Below are positions 26,169 through 34,949 of a stretch of 36,741 nt of DNA, piece after piece. The position numbers and the translations under genes are program-made. The stretch comes from JABDOU01 sp041567895 (lineage in GTDB: Bacteria; Actinomycetota; Acidimicrobiia; Spongiisociales; SHLN01). Each line of letters opens with the position of its first letter. Within the stretch, counting starts at the first letter, position 1. Under the pieces are notes generated by a model, which did no database searches, was not told the origin of the DNA, and was given only the letters and a program-made list of their open reading frames with translations. The stretch lies in contig JBFGAX010000025.1 in the NCBI GenBank assembly GCA_041567895.1, positions 1 to 36,741 of the forward strand. The letters are read 5' to 3'.

Positions 26169-26436
26169 TGGCATGCCCTTTCGTGTGCAAGGCTCGCACA
26201 GCCGTCTCCCGCACTCTGTTCCTACGTACCTCTTTTCTCGTCGCTTCTTGCGTGCCTTGGGACGGTCACGTACCTGTCTCTTCCATGAACCCTGTCCCTC
26301 CGTTGCCCTGGCCGCCAGAGCATTTGTACCTTTTCTTTCACCTTGCGATAGAACGAGGCGCAAATGAGGGCCGGATGAGGGCAAAACTCATCGCTAGGGC
26401 GACAGCAAGCATCCATGGACGGACGGGTGCTGCATC
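26169..26436. other. Intergenic, presumed promoter region of redox operon
   Basis: No credible gene on either strand. The reductase frame happens to remain open on the minus strand up to 26384, but that sequence is rich in Arg/Lys and unlike a domain. The stretch is pyrimidine-rich on the + strand and carries two copies of ACGTACCT (about 26223 and 26269). I see no tRNA that could mark an integration site. Confidence 0.4.
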
Positions 26437-26467
26437 AAAAAAGCGGCCCTGCCCTGGGCCGCTTTTT
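26437..26467. terminator. Bidirectional intrinsic terminator downstream of mscL
   Basis: A-run (26437-26442), stem GCGGCCC (26443-26449), loop TGCCCT, stem GGGCCGC (26456-26462), T-run (26463-26467). In the minus direction it follows the mscL stop by about 20 bp and insulates the redox operon from mscL. Confidence 0.9.
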
Positions 26468-26486
26468 GCCGGTGTATCCGATGGTC

Positions 26487-26858
26487 CTACCTGGCGAGGT
26501 TATCTGCAATCTTGCGAAGCAGCACAATGTCCTCGGGTGGCGCTTCCTCCGCCTCGGGCGGCTGTGTCGCCTTGTACCTCTGGTACGGCTTCACAATGAA
26601 GAAGAAGACACCGGCAGCCGTCGCGATGAACGTCAACAGCGCAGATACAAACGCACCGATGCGAAGCACCGCGTTACCGATTTCTACCGTCCACATATCC
26701 GCAATATTCTCGGCGCCGCCGGCGATCCCGATGAGTGGCATGATCAAGTTCTCGACCAGCGCCGCGACCAGAGCGGCGAAGGCAAGACCCATGATCAGGC
26801 CGGTTGCAATGTCAATCAAGTTTCCGCCGAAGGCGAACTCCTTGAACTCTTTCAGCAT
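26487..26858 (-). CDS. mscL: Large-conductance mechanosensitive channel MscL
   Basis: A 123-residue emergency channel that opens on membrane tension at hypo-osmotic shock. The N-terminal amphipathic helix and first membrane helix (EFAFGGNLIDIATGLIMGLAFAALV) and the second helix (ALLTFIATAAGVFFFIVKPYQRY) match the family, as does the charged C-terminal helix. ATG 26858 is the start: GGAGG precedes it by 7 bp, and the longer frame adds 20 unrelated residues. Confidence 0.96.
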   Translation of the reverse strand: MLKEFKEFAFGGNLIDIATGLIMGLAFAALVAALVENLIMPLIGIAGGAENIADMWTVEIGNAVLRIGAFVSALLTFIATAAGVFFFIVKPYQRYKATQPPEAEEAPPEDIVLLRKIADNLAR

Positions 26859-26984
26859 TTGGTTTCCTCCAAATAGATAGTCCCCCAAATGTGCGGCGCC
26901 AGTGTACGAACAAGACATGCGCGATTCAAGCGCTCGCGTGAATGTTGTTGGAGGGCGCTCCGCACCCCGGCTCGCTACCCCAGC

Positions 26985-28553
26985 TCAGGTTCTGCGCGAC
27001 CCGGCTGCCGTGCGCAACAGGCGACCGAGATCGACTCCGACCTGCAACTCCTGCTCAATGGGACCTAGCACGTAGGTGTCGGCCACCGCTGCCACCTGTT
27101 CATGAACCTCGCGGGTTGCGAGGCGCGCCCGGCGTCTCGCACCCATTGCTGCCACCAGCCTCCCGACCCAGGCCAGCAACAACCCCGCGATAGCGCCCCC
27201 GATGGCGGCAAGGGTTGGAATCGGCCAGCCGTTCCATTCAGGTGTAATGAGTTCGTTCGGCACTTGAAAGGCATCCAGAGCGAAAAGAGCTACCAACCAG
27301 ATGATGCCCGCCACCATGACGAGAAACACAAGCCATTGCAGGCTCCCGATGAGTCCCCACCACCGCGGTCGATCGAATCGGGTCACAGAACGCGACACCG
27401 CTTCATCAAGCGACCGAACCATGGCTGGAGTTTTCTCTTCTACGGCATGCCTGGCCAGGCTCGTCCACGGCTCTCCCCACGGAGCCGTCGCCTCCTCGAC
27501 CGTCGCCCGCACGGCCATGCGGGCCTGAGCGTCCTCAACCGCGCTCGGTCCCGGCAACGAAGAACGCCCCTCGGTTCCAAGTCGAAATCGCCGCAGTGGA
27601 TTGGCGCGGAGCTTTCGCAGCCACCGGGTCGCCGGCCATCCCATGACACCCGCCGCGTCGAACTTGTAGCTCCGTGCTACGGCCCTCGTCACCTGATCCG
27701 CTCCTGCAGCTGACGCCAGAGCAGCAACGAGAGTTGACCTGGTCGATTTGGACACGATCCGTTTAGCAGGATCGACATCTACATCGACCTCGGCAGTTAC
27801 TGTGCGCAGATCGGCATCGATGCGAGATAGCACCGCTTTGCGCTTGCGTACAACATCGCTGAGGAGGGCGCGCAGCTGATCGAGACCCGTGCCGACCGTC
27901 GCCGAGACTCCAAGCACTTCTGGATCATTGATGCCATCGATCTGGAGAAGATGCTCGAGATCCGCTTTGCAGGCCGCCTGTGCTTTTTCGTCGAGCAGAT
28001 CAATCTGGTTGAGGAGGAAGACCATCACATCGCCGTAGCGTGAGAGCGGCTGGATGTAGTTCGTATGCAAGAGCTCGTCACCGTACTTCTGGGGATCGGT
28101 GACCCATATCAAGGCATCGACCAACTCAACGAGCCTGTCTACGACCATCCGGTTCTCGCGGGTCGTCGAGTCGAAGTCTGGCAGATCGAGCAGGACCAGC
28201 CCGTCGAGATCGGAATCCGGCCTGGTGAGAAAATGTCGCTTGCTCGCTTCCAACCAATCGAGCAACCCGCGCGTCTCATCTTCTTCGCCCCAGACCGAAG
28301 CGTGGACTGCTCCGGTCGTCGGGCGGCGTACACCCGCCTGTGACACCAGGGACCCTGAGAGGGCGTTGAATAAGGTCGATTTGCCCGAGCCCGTCGCGCC
28401 GGCGAGGGCCACCACCGTGGCATCGGTTCCATGGGTGATCCGCTGACGTGCGCGATTCACCACACTACGAGCATGTTCCACCCAATCCGGATCCAGCCGA
28501 CCGTCTGCCAGCTCAACGGCCTGGGCCAGCGCCTCGACGCGCTCGAGGTTCAT
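26985..28553 (-). CDS. Dynamin-like GTPase with two membrane helices (downstream partner)
   Basis: A 522-residue protein of the bacterial dynamin-related/YfjP-like class. G1 is GATGSGKST (52-60), G3 is DLPDFDS (123-129) and G4 is NQID (182-185). The C-terminal part has two hydrophobic segments (about 408-430 and 450-475), which would anchor it in the membrane, followed by a basic helical tail. Its first codon overlaps the stop of the upstream GTPase gene by 4 bp, so the two are made as a pair. Actinobacterial paired dynamins are known in Streptomyces (DynA/DynB, sporulation division) and mycobacteria (IniA/IniC); this pair is analogous in layout, with homology untested. Confidence 0.85.
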   Translation of the reverse strand: MNLERVEALAQAVELADGRLDPDWVEHARSVVNRARQRITHGTDATVVALAGATGSGKSTLFNALSGSLVSQAGVRRPTTGAVHASVWGEEDETRGLLDWLEASKRHFLTRPDSDLDGLVLLDLPDFDSTTRENRMVVDRLVELVDALIWVTDPQKYGDELLHTNYIQPLSRYGDVMVFLLNQIDLLDEKAQAACKADLEHLLQIDGINDPEVLGVSATVGTGLDQLRALLSDVVRKRKAVLSRIDADLRTVTAEVDVDVDPAKRIVSKSTRSTLVAALASAAGADQVTRAVARSYKFDAAGVMGWPATRWLRKLRANPLRRFRLGTEGRSSLPGPSAVEDAQARMAVRATVEEATAPWGEPWTSLARHAVEEKTPAMVRSLDEAVSRSVTRFDRPRWWGLIGSLQWLVFLVMVAGIIWLVALFALDAFQVPNELITPEWNGWPIPTLAAIGGAIAGLLLAWVGRLVAAMGARRRARLATREVHEQVAAVADTYVLGPIEQELQVGVDLGRLLRTAAGSRRT

Positions 28554-30211
28554 ATGTCGATGTCCGCCGCCCGGCGTCCCAGAATCTTCAGGGCTTCTGC
28601 CTGCTCCGCGGTTCCGGCGCTTCCCAGTAGAACATGAAACCGATCGAGATCCGCATCGAGGAGACGGGTGATCCGGCTCAGCAAGTCCGATCTCGCCTTG
28701 CCCGCCAGACCTCTGACTGCTTGTTCACCAAACACGGCTTCGAGGATCGCCTGGCTCACGGTGGCGGTTCCGCCGGCGACAGCCACCTCGCCACCGGTCA
28801 ATCCACCTGTCTGGGAAAAGATTGCGACCATCAATGCGACGCCGATCCCGTTCACGCCGAGCGAGACGGTACGTGCTATCGCCCTCCTGTCACCAGCCTC
28901 GGCGCGGACCAGATCGAGCACAAACGTTTGCCAATCTCGAACTTCAGGATTGACAGCCATCTTCAGCGTTGCCGATGCCCTATCCAATCCGTGAAGATCG
29001 AGGTTGGCACCCACGTCTGTTCCACGCCACCGCTCTGCGACATCGAGAGCTGCCTCATCAGCGGCTGCCAGAACAATCGACTCGATTCCCGACTCGAGAG
29101 CACCCTGCACCTCGCGATCCGGCGGCGGTTCACCGGTCAAGACAGACTTCATGCGATCACGCAGCCTGCCGATTCCCGCTTGAACGCTCCGCATCATCTC
29201 ACCCGTGCCAATGAACTCCTGCCATCGATCCAACACCTCCCGACGGAGAACGGTCCCGGTACCGAGCGCCAGCTCGATCTGCGCGAGCGCTTCGCCGTAT
29301 CGTCGCTCGCTTATCCGCTTGAGTAGCTCGGCACCATCAATCTGGGCGAGGATGCGACCGGCGACAGAATCGACCCGGCGGGGAATACTGTCGAGCGCTC
29401 CTCGCAGAGTGGCGGCGACCATTTCTCGCCGGGCGGCGGCATCGGAGGCGAGCGTGCGGATGTATCCGCCGAGTTCACTGATATCGGGGAGCCGACCGTC
29501 GATCAAGGCCTGGGTGGCTTCGACCGGGAACACACGCACATCGCCGAGCTGTTGGGACCGCAACATTGCCTGAAGATGGCCGGCAACCTCGCCGGTGGCT
29601 CCGGGCGGAATGCGATTGAGAATGATGGCAAGTCGCGTCCCGCGCTCTCGACCCATTGTCAGATAATCCCATGGCACAGCATCGGCGTATCGTGAAGCCG
29701 TGGTCGTGAACAGCCAGAGATCGGCCGCGCCCATGAGCTGCGCTGCTCGCTCGTGGTTCTCCGTCTCGACGGAATCGATGTCAGGGGCGTCCAGGAGAGC
29801 CAGGCCAGGAACCATGGTCGGCTCGGTGACGATGTGCAGACTTCCGGCTTGCGGGACGGAACCGGTGGATCGTGGCAGATCCGACAACAACCCGTCTTCG
29901 CCCCCAAACCAGGATTCGTCGTCGGGATGACATACCAGGACCGGGGCTCTCGTTGTCGGACGCAACACACCGGCCACGCTGACATTGCGGCCCACGATCG
30001 AGTTCACGACCGTGGATTTGCCCGATCCTGTGCTGCCGGCGACGACAACGAGCAGTGGAGCATCGAGTCTTCCCAAACGAGGAATCAGATAATCGTCGAT
30101 CTGATCAATCAACTGATCGCGGGCGATGAGGGCATCGGCGTGACCAGGAGCCGGAAAAGCCAATGGGGCGTCCGCCAGGGCCGCCCTCAGAGAAGTGAGC
30201 ACATCAATCAT
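28550..30211 (-). CDS. Dynamin-like GTPase (upstream partner)
   Basis: A 553-residue protein: G1 is GSTGSGKST (59-67), G3 is DAPDIDS, and G4 is degenerate (NRIP, where NKxD is expected). The middle and C-terminal regions are helical, with one weakly hydrophobic stretch (GVNGIGVALMVAIFSQ) near residue 450. ATG 30211 is chosen as the start because the conserved part begins there (MIDVLTSLRAAL); the longer upstream frame crosses the clpB promoter. It is transcribed away from clpB. Confidence 0.85.
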   Translation of the reverse strand: MIDVLTSLRAALADAPLAFPAPGHADALIARDQLIDQIDDYLIPRLGRLDAPLLVVVAGSTGSGKSTVVNSIVGRNVSVAGVLRPTTRAPVLVCHPDDESWFGGEDGLLSDLPRSTGSVPQAGSLHIVTEPTMVPGLALLDAPDIDSVETENHERAAQLMGAADLWLFTTTASRYADAVPWDYLTMGRERGTRLAIILNRIPPGATGEVAGHLQAMLRSQQLGDVRVFPVEATQALIDGRLPDISELGGYIRTLASDAAARREMVAATLRGALDSIPRRVDSVAGRILAQIDGAELLKRISERRYGEALAQIELALGTGTVLRREVLDRWQEFIGTGEMMRSVQAGIGRLRDRMKSVLTGEPPPDREVQGALESGIESIVLAAADEAALDVAERWRGTDVGANLDLHGLDRASATLKMAVNPEVRDWQTFVLDLVRAEAGDRRAIARTVSLGVNGIGVALMVAIFSQTGGLTGGEVAVAGGTATVSQAILEAVFGEQAVRGLAGKARSDLLSRITRLLDADLDRFHVLLGSAGTAEQAEALKILGRRAADIDI

Positions 30212-30558
30212 GACCGCCGAACAGTAGCAACATCGGGTTACTGCATCCGTTCGATGGGGTAACCATTGGCAGCGAGTATGAATCCACAACAACGCGCACA
30301 AAGGGAGCGAGCAGACCCGATTCACCGGAACGTCCGACTCAAGACGCGGGAAACGACGAACGTAGGCAGAATGCGAGGGAAGCACGACCATCCATAGAGA
30401 AAACGCAGAAGTCAACCGAGGGGGGGTAAATCTAAGTGTGCTATGCTAAGATTTTCTAATAGCGTCCATAGAAACCATCCATAGAATACCACACAGGGAC
30501 ATCAACATCACGGTCAGGACGACCTGATCAAGAGACGAGAAGGGAACGACGAGAACTG
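30212..30558. other. Divergent promoter region between GTPase pair and clpB
   Basis: No gene. Holds the 27-bp inverted repeat (30428-30454), three copies of TCCATAGA (30391-30398, 30465-30472, 30478-30485), a single HAIR-type half-site ACTCAAG (30337-30343) and a clpB leader of roughly 100 bp. The leader shares GGGAACGA (30542-30549) with the dnaK leader (4582-4589). Confidence 0.6.
30428..30454. promoter_or_regulatory. Candidate HspR operator at clpB (AAATCT-N15-AGATTT)
   Basis: The same arms and the same 15-bp spacing as the element upstream of dnaK at 4456-4482. It contains CTAAG on both sides and overlaps TATGCT (30442-30447), a possible -10. The likely repressor is HspR encoded in the dnaK operon of this window. 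Confidence 0.6.
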
Positions 30559-33129
30559 ATGGATCTCAACAAGATGACACGGCGCTCGCAGGCCACGGTT
30601 CTGGCCGCGCGCGAGCTTGCTGCCTCGGAGCACCATTCCGAAGCCGGCACCATCCATCTCCTGCTCGCACTCCTCGGCGATACGGATGGACTCACGTATC
30701 CCGTGCTGAACAAGCTCGGGGTGCAGCCGACAACGCTGCGAGCTGCGATCGATCGTGAGCTGGCGCGCCTGCCGAAGGTCTATGGAGACGCCGAGGTCGG
30801 CTTCTCGTCGGATCTCGTTCGGACACTCAACGAAGCTGATAAAGAGCGTGAATCGTTTGGCGACGCCTACATCTCGACCGAGCACCTCCTGATCGCGCTG
30901 GCCAAGGACAAGGGCATCGCCGGTGATGCGCTACGAACTGCAGGCGTAGATGGCGAAGGCATTTCGGAAGTCGTGAAAGAGGTGCGGGGAGCAACGACGA
31001 TCACGACCCAGGATCCAGAAGGTACCTTCAACTCGCTCGAGAAATACGGGTACGACCTTGTAGCCGCAGCCGCGAACGGCAAACTCGATCCGGTTATCGG
31101 CCGAGATGACGAGATTCGACGGGTGATCGAGGTGCTTTCGCGCAAAACCAAGAACAACCCTGTGCTGATCGGAGAGCCGGGCGTCGGGAAAACGGCCATC
31201 GTCGAGGGGATCGCCCAGCGCATGGCCGACGGTGACGTTCCCGAGAGTCTGAGGACGAAACGCCTCATCGCAATCGACCTGCCCGCATTGATAGCTGGCG
31301 CAAAATACCGGGGCGAGTTTGAAGAACGCCTCAAGGCGGTTCTCGATGAGATCAAAGCCGCCGAAGGAAACATCATCACGTTCATCGATGAGCTCCACAC
31401 CGTCGTCGGTACGGGCGCCGGGGAAGGCTCCATGGACGCAGGCAATATGCTCAAACCGATGCTCGCACGCGGCGAACTCCACATGATTGGAGCTACTACC
31501 CTCGACGAGCATCGCAAATACATCGAAAAGGATCCAGCCCTCGAACGCCGGTTCCTCCCGCTCCTCGTCGAAGCTCCGAGCGTCGAGGACACCATCAGCA
31601 TCCTGCGAGGACTCAAAGAACGGTATGAGGTTCATCACGGGGTTCGCATCACCGACGGAGCAATCATCGCTGCCGCCATCCTGTCTGATCGATACCTTCC
31701 GGCTCGCCAGCTCCCCGACAAGGCCATCGATCTCATCGACGAAGCCGGGAGCCGGTTACGCATCGTGCTCGATTCGATGCCGGAGGAAATCGATGTCTTG
31801 AGTCGGCGCCTCCGACAGCTCGAGATCGAGCGGGCCGCGTTGCAGAAGGAAAGCGACAAGGGCTCCCTCGAACGACTGGCCAACCTCGAAAAGGACCTCG
31901 CGAACGTTCAGGAGGAGATCGACAGCCTCACGGCTCAATGGACCGTCGAAAAGGAAGCGATCGGCCACATCCAGTCCACCAAGCAAGAGATCGAAGAAAC
32001 CAGGGCAGAGGCGGAACGGGCCGAACGTCATGGCGACCTCGAACGAGCCGCAGAGCTGCGCTACGGAGACCTGCCGTCGCTCACGAAGCGTTTGGAGGAA
32101 CAGCAGCAAGCGCTGTCCGAGATCCAGGAGAACGGCTCGCTGCTCAACGAGGAAGTCGACGAATCAGATGTGGCGTCTGTCGTTGCGCGATGGACCGGCA
32201 TCCCCGTCTCCCGCCTCATGGAGGGTGAGGTCGAAAAGCTCGTTCACCTCGAAGGCCTCCTACATGAGAGGGTCGTCGGACAGGAGGAAGCCGTGCGTGC
32301 AGTCTCGAATGCGATTCGGCGGTCGCGTGCAGGGCTGTCCGACCCCAACCGACCGATCGGCTCGTTCCTGTTCCTGGGACCCACCGGCGTCGGAAAAACC
32401 GAATTGGCTCGGGCGCTGGCTGAGTTCTTGTTCGATGACGAGCGAGCGATGGTCCGCATCGACATGTCCGAATACATGGAAAAGCATTCGGTGAGCCGGC
32501 TCATCGGCGCCCCCCCGGGCTATGTCGGGTACGACGAAGGCGGCCAACTCACAGAAGCCGTACGGCGCCGCCCCTACGGAGTCTTGCTGTTGGACGAGAT
32601 CGAAAAGGCGCATCCTGATGTCTTCAATGTCCTGCTCCAGTTGCTCGATGACGGTCGCCTGACGGACGGACAGGGACGTACGGTTGATTTCACGAACACG
32701 GTCTTGATCATGACCTCGAATCTCGGCTCGGAATTCATCACGGGTGACCTCGACGACGAGATCGTCAAGAGCAGAGTCATGGAAGCGGTCAACAACAACT
32801 TCCGACCCGAATTCATCAACCGAATCGACGAGGCGCTCGTGTTCCGGCGTTTGACTCCGGAAGACCTCGCTCAGATTGTCGACATTCAGCTCGAACAGCT
32901 TCGTCAGCGCCTGGAGGACCGGTCGATCCACCTCGATATGGCCGAGAGCGCAAAGGCGTGGATGGCGCGTGAGGGTTACGATCCGAACTTCGGGGCCAGA
33001 CCACTCAAGCGCCTTATTCAGACATCGTTGGTCGATCCACTGGCGCTTTCTCTCCTGGAAGGCAACATTCTGGAGGGCTCGGTGGTCAAAGTCGATGCGG
33101 GCGACGACGGTCTCATCATCTCATATTGA
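30559..33129 (+). CDS. clpB: Disaggregase ClpB (Hsp100)
   Basis: An 856-residue AAA+ hexameric unfoldase that works with DnaK to rescue aggregated proteins. A double Clp-N domain (about 1-150) is followed by NBD1 with Walker A GEPGVGKT (205-212) and FIDELHTVVG. A full-length coiled-coil middle domain spans about 400-525, which separates ClpB from ClpA/ClpC. NBD2 has Walker A GPTGVGKT (607-614), LLLDEIEKAHPD and NFRPEFINRID. There is no ClpP-binding loop. The ATG at 30559 has a weak ribosome site. Confidence 0.97.
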   Translation: MDLNKMTRRSQATVLAARELAASEHHSEAGTIHLLLALLGDTDGLTYPVLNKLGVQPTTLRAAIDRELARLPKVYGDAEVGFSSDLVRTLNEADKERESFGDAYISTEHLLIALAKDKGIAGDALRTAGVDGEGISEVVKEVRGATTITTQDPEGTFNSLEKYGYDLVAAAANGKLDPVIGRDDEIRRVIEVLSRKTKNNPVLIGEPGVGKTAIVEGIAQRMADGDVPESLRTKRLIAIDLPALIAGAKYRGEFEERLKAVLDEIKAAEGNIITFIDELHTVVGTGAGEGSMDAGNMLKPMLARGELHMIGATTLDEHRKYIEKDPALERRFLPLLVEAPSVEDTISILRGLKERYEVHHGVRITDGAIIAAAILSDRYLPARQLPDKAIDLIDEAGSRLRIVLDSMPEEIDVLSRRLRQLEIERAALQKESDKGSLERLANLEKDLANVQEEIDSLTAQWTVEKEAIGHIQSTKQEIEETRAEAERAERHGDLERAAELRYGDLPSLTKRLEEQQQALSEIQENGSLLNEEVDESDVASVVARWTGIPVSRLMEGEVEKLVHLEGLLHERVVGQEEAVRAVSNAIRRSRAGLSDPNRPIGSFLFLGPTGVGKTELARALAEFLFDDERAMVRIDMSEYMEKHSVSRLIGAPPGYVGYDEGGQLTEAVRRRPYGVLLLDEIEKAHPDVFNVLLQLLDDGRLTDGQGRTVDFTNTVLIMTSNLGSEFITGDLDDEIVKSRVMEAVNNNFRPEFINRIDEALVFRRLTPEDLAQIVDIQLEQLRQRLEDRSIHLDMAESAKAWMAREGYDPNFGARPLKRLIQTSLVDPLALSLLEGNILEGSVVKVDAGDDGLIISY

Positions 33130-33196
33130 CACCATCAACCGCAGAAAATGGCCGCTCTCACCACTCATCGTAAGGCCGCGAAAACGCAGGTTCTTG

Positions 33197-33223
33197 TTTA
33201 CAGCGAAGTGCTCACCCTCTAAT
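33197..33223 (+). promoter_or_regulatory. Candidate promoter of the TM-helix protein
   Basis: TTTACA (33197-33202) and TCTAAT (33218-33223) are near-consensus -35 and -10 hexamers, though the spacer is only 15 bp. They lie about 40 bp upstream of GTG 33262. Confidence 0.35.
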
Positions 33224-33261
33224 GTGGCCAAATGGTGGACTTAACCTGAGGAGGTAATCCC

Positions 33262-33918
33262 GTGATTGACGACTTCGTCGACTCACTATCAAACTCGTTA
33301 TCCGGAGTCGGTAGCGCCATTGGCGAATGGCTACCCCGGATCGTCGCTGCCCTACTGGTATTGCTGGTAGGCCTATTTATCGCTCGATGGATTCGCCGCA
33401 TCGTGAAGCGGGTCCTGGAGACCGAGGCCGTTGCCGGCTTTGTCGACCGCATCGGTATCGGAGGTGCGGTACGCGACTCCGGGTATTCGGTAGCCGACGT
33501 CGGTGCGCGGATTGTCTACGGGTTCCTGGCTCTGGTCGTGCTGCTCGTAACCAGCCAAACGCTGGGTATCGACGCACTCACGGATCTTCTCCAGACCTTG
33601 ATCGCATGGCTGCCACGTTTGCTGGTCGCTCTGATCATTCTGGCCGTTTCTGCACTCGTAGCAGATTTCGTCGCCAACCTGGTACGCCCGTGGGCAGATC
33701 GAAAAGGCTTCAGCTGGGTCGACAACGCCATTCGGCTGGGCATCATCATCTTCGGTCTGCTTACCGCTCTCGACTATCTGGGCATAGGTGCCATCACCAA
33801 CACCCTCTTCACGGTCGTCAGCGGAGCCGCAGGCCTCGTGATCGCCATCGCCTTCGGCGTTGGCGGGATCGACACCGCCAAGCGTTGGTGGGAGAAGTAC
33901 GCGGGACCGCCTGCGTAA
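33262..33918 (+). CDS. MscS-type TM-helix repeat membrane protein
   Basis: A 218-residue protein with four hydrophobic segments. The conserved TM-helix repeat pattern (WLPRIVAALLVLLVGLFIARWIRR, then WLPRLLVALIILAVSALVADFVANLV) appears twice, as in PF05552-type proteins related to the mechanosensitive channel family. The MscS pore and beta domain are missing, so channel activity is uncertain. GTG 33262 follows an excellent GAGGAGGT (33248-33255). It is followed by a strong terminator and was probably transcribed from its own promoter. Confidence 0.85.
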   Translation: MIDDFVDSLSNSLSGVGSAIGEWLPRIVAALLVLLVGLFIARWIRRIVKRVLETEAVAGFVDRIGIGGAVRDSGYSVADVGARIVYGFLALVVLLVTSQTLGIDALTDLLQTLIAWLPRLLVALIILAVSALVADFVANLVRPWADRKGFSWVDNAIRLGIIIFGLLTALDYLGIGAITNTLFTVVSGAAGLVIAIAFGVGGIDTAKRWWEKYAGPPA

Positions 33919-33939
33919 CTTCGGCCCTCCTCAAGCAGT

Positions 33940-33965
33940 AAAGGCCCCGCTCCGGCGGGGCCTTT
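33940..33965. terminator. Bidirectional intrinsic terminator
   Basis: Perfect 11-bp stem: AAAGGCCCCGC, loop TCCG, GCGGGGCCTTT. It lies between the convergent TM-helix gene and lgt and can serve both. Confidence 0.9.
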
Positions 33966-34070
33966 CCTGATTCCGGCGACCTGTCTCGGAGCCATGCACG
34001 CTATCGGAGCATCCCTCGAGCCGTGAATGCGCAAACACGACTGTCGAGGCCGGCTATCAGGGTGGAAGGA

Positions 34071-34913
34071 TCAGGTCGACGTTTGCCGCGACGCAGTTGC
34101 ATCCTCAGCCTGTGACGGGCGGTTGGCTCGGAACCAGGCAATAGTTCCACCTGCCGCAATCAAGAGTGCGATCCATCCGTTGCGGCTGAGTCCGGCCAGG
34201 CGGAAGCTGGTATCGATCCTCAACAACTCCATGCCGAAACGGATGAGTCCGTATCCCGCCAGGTAGATGAAAAACAGGCTACCGCGACGGTACGCAAAGC
34301 GCCTGTCTACCCAGAGGATGAAGCCAACCAGCACGAGGTTGAGCAGCGATTCATAGAGGAAGGTGGGGTGGAACGTTTCGAACTCCGAAAACCCGCGGAC
34401 ACGATGCTCAGGAGCAATTTCCAATCCCCACGGTAGATCGGTCGGTTTTCCGTAGAGCTCTTGATTGAAGTAGTTCCCCCATCGACCGATCGCCTGGGCG
34501 AGCGGAAGCGCCGGGGCAATGGCATCGGCGCCGTCGAGAACCGACATGTTCCCCCGCCGGAGGAGAAAAATGATCATGGCCGCTCCGGCCGTCAATCCCC
34601 CGAAGAAGGCAAGGCCACCTTCCCAGATCATGAAGGCTCGATACCAGGGATCCATCTGGTCGAGGTGAGTCAGCACGTAGCCGAATCTTGCTCCCAGAAC
34701 ACCGGCAACCACACCGGCGATGGCGATCCTTTCGATTGCCGACCCGTCACCACCACGCTTCTCGAATCGTCCGCGAAGCAAGATTATGGCAGCGATCACC
34801 CCGAGTGCGATGCAAATCCCGTAGATGTTGAAGCGAAACGGACCGACATCGATTCCATTGAACGAGGGGGATGGAAGCGAAGCGATCACCTTTGAGATGC
34901 TAACGCCGCCCAC
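34071..34913 (-). CDS. lgt: Prolipoprotein diacylglyceryl transferase Lgt
   Basis: A 280-residue polytopic membrane enzyme that attaches diacylglycerol to the lipobox cysteine, first step of lipoprotein maturation. The signature GRWGNYFNQELYG is present with conserved Arg and Asn, as is HPTFLYES. Starts at GTG 34913 with GGAG 7 bp upstream. It serves lipoproteins such as the metal-binding protein encoded at 10638-11621. Confidence 0.97.
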   Translation of the reverse strand: MGGVSISKVIASLPSPSFNGIDVGPFRFNIYGICIALGVIAAIILLRGRFEKRGGDGSAIERIAIAGVVAGVLGARFGYVLTHLDQMDPWYRAFMIWEGGLAFFGGLTAGAAMIIFLLRRGNMSVLDGADAIAPALPLAQAIGRWGNYFNQELYGKPTDLPWGLEIAPEHRVRGFSEFETFHPTFLYESLLNLVLVGFILWVDRRFAYRRGSLFFIYLAGYGLIRFGMELLRIDTSFRLAGLSRNGWIALLIAAGGTIAWFRANRPSQAEDATASRQTST

Positions 34914-34949
34914 CAGCTAGCTCCATGTAGAGATCGAGAGCCCCGTCTC

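Noticed and set aside
26169..26384. Extended N-terminus of the NfnA/SudB-like protein up to 26384
   Set aside because: Arg/Lys-rich sequence without domain likeness; AAAGGG supports ATG 26168 or 26174 instead.
26169..26436. tRNA or attachment site near the integrase-like fragment
   Set aside because: No cloverleaf, GTTCGA arm or flanking direct repeat could be seen by eye.
30212..30415. Extended N-terminus of the upstream dynamin-like GTPase
   Set aside because: Would run into the clpB promoter region and carries no conserved sequence; ATG 30211 starts the conserved part.
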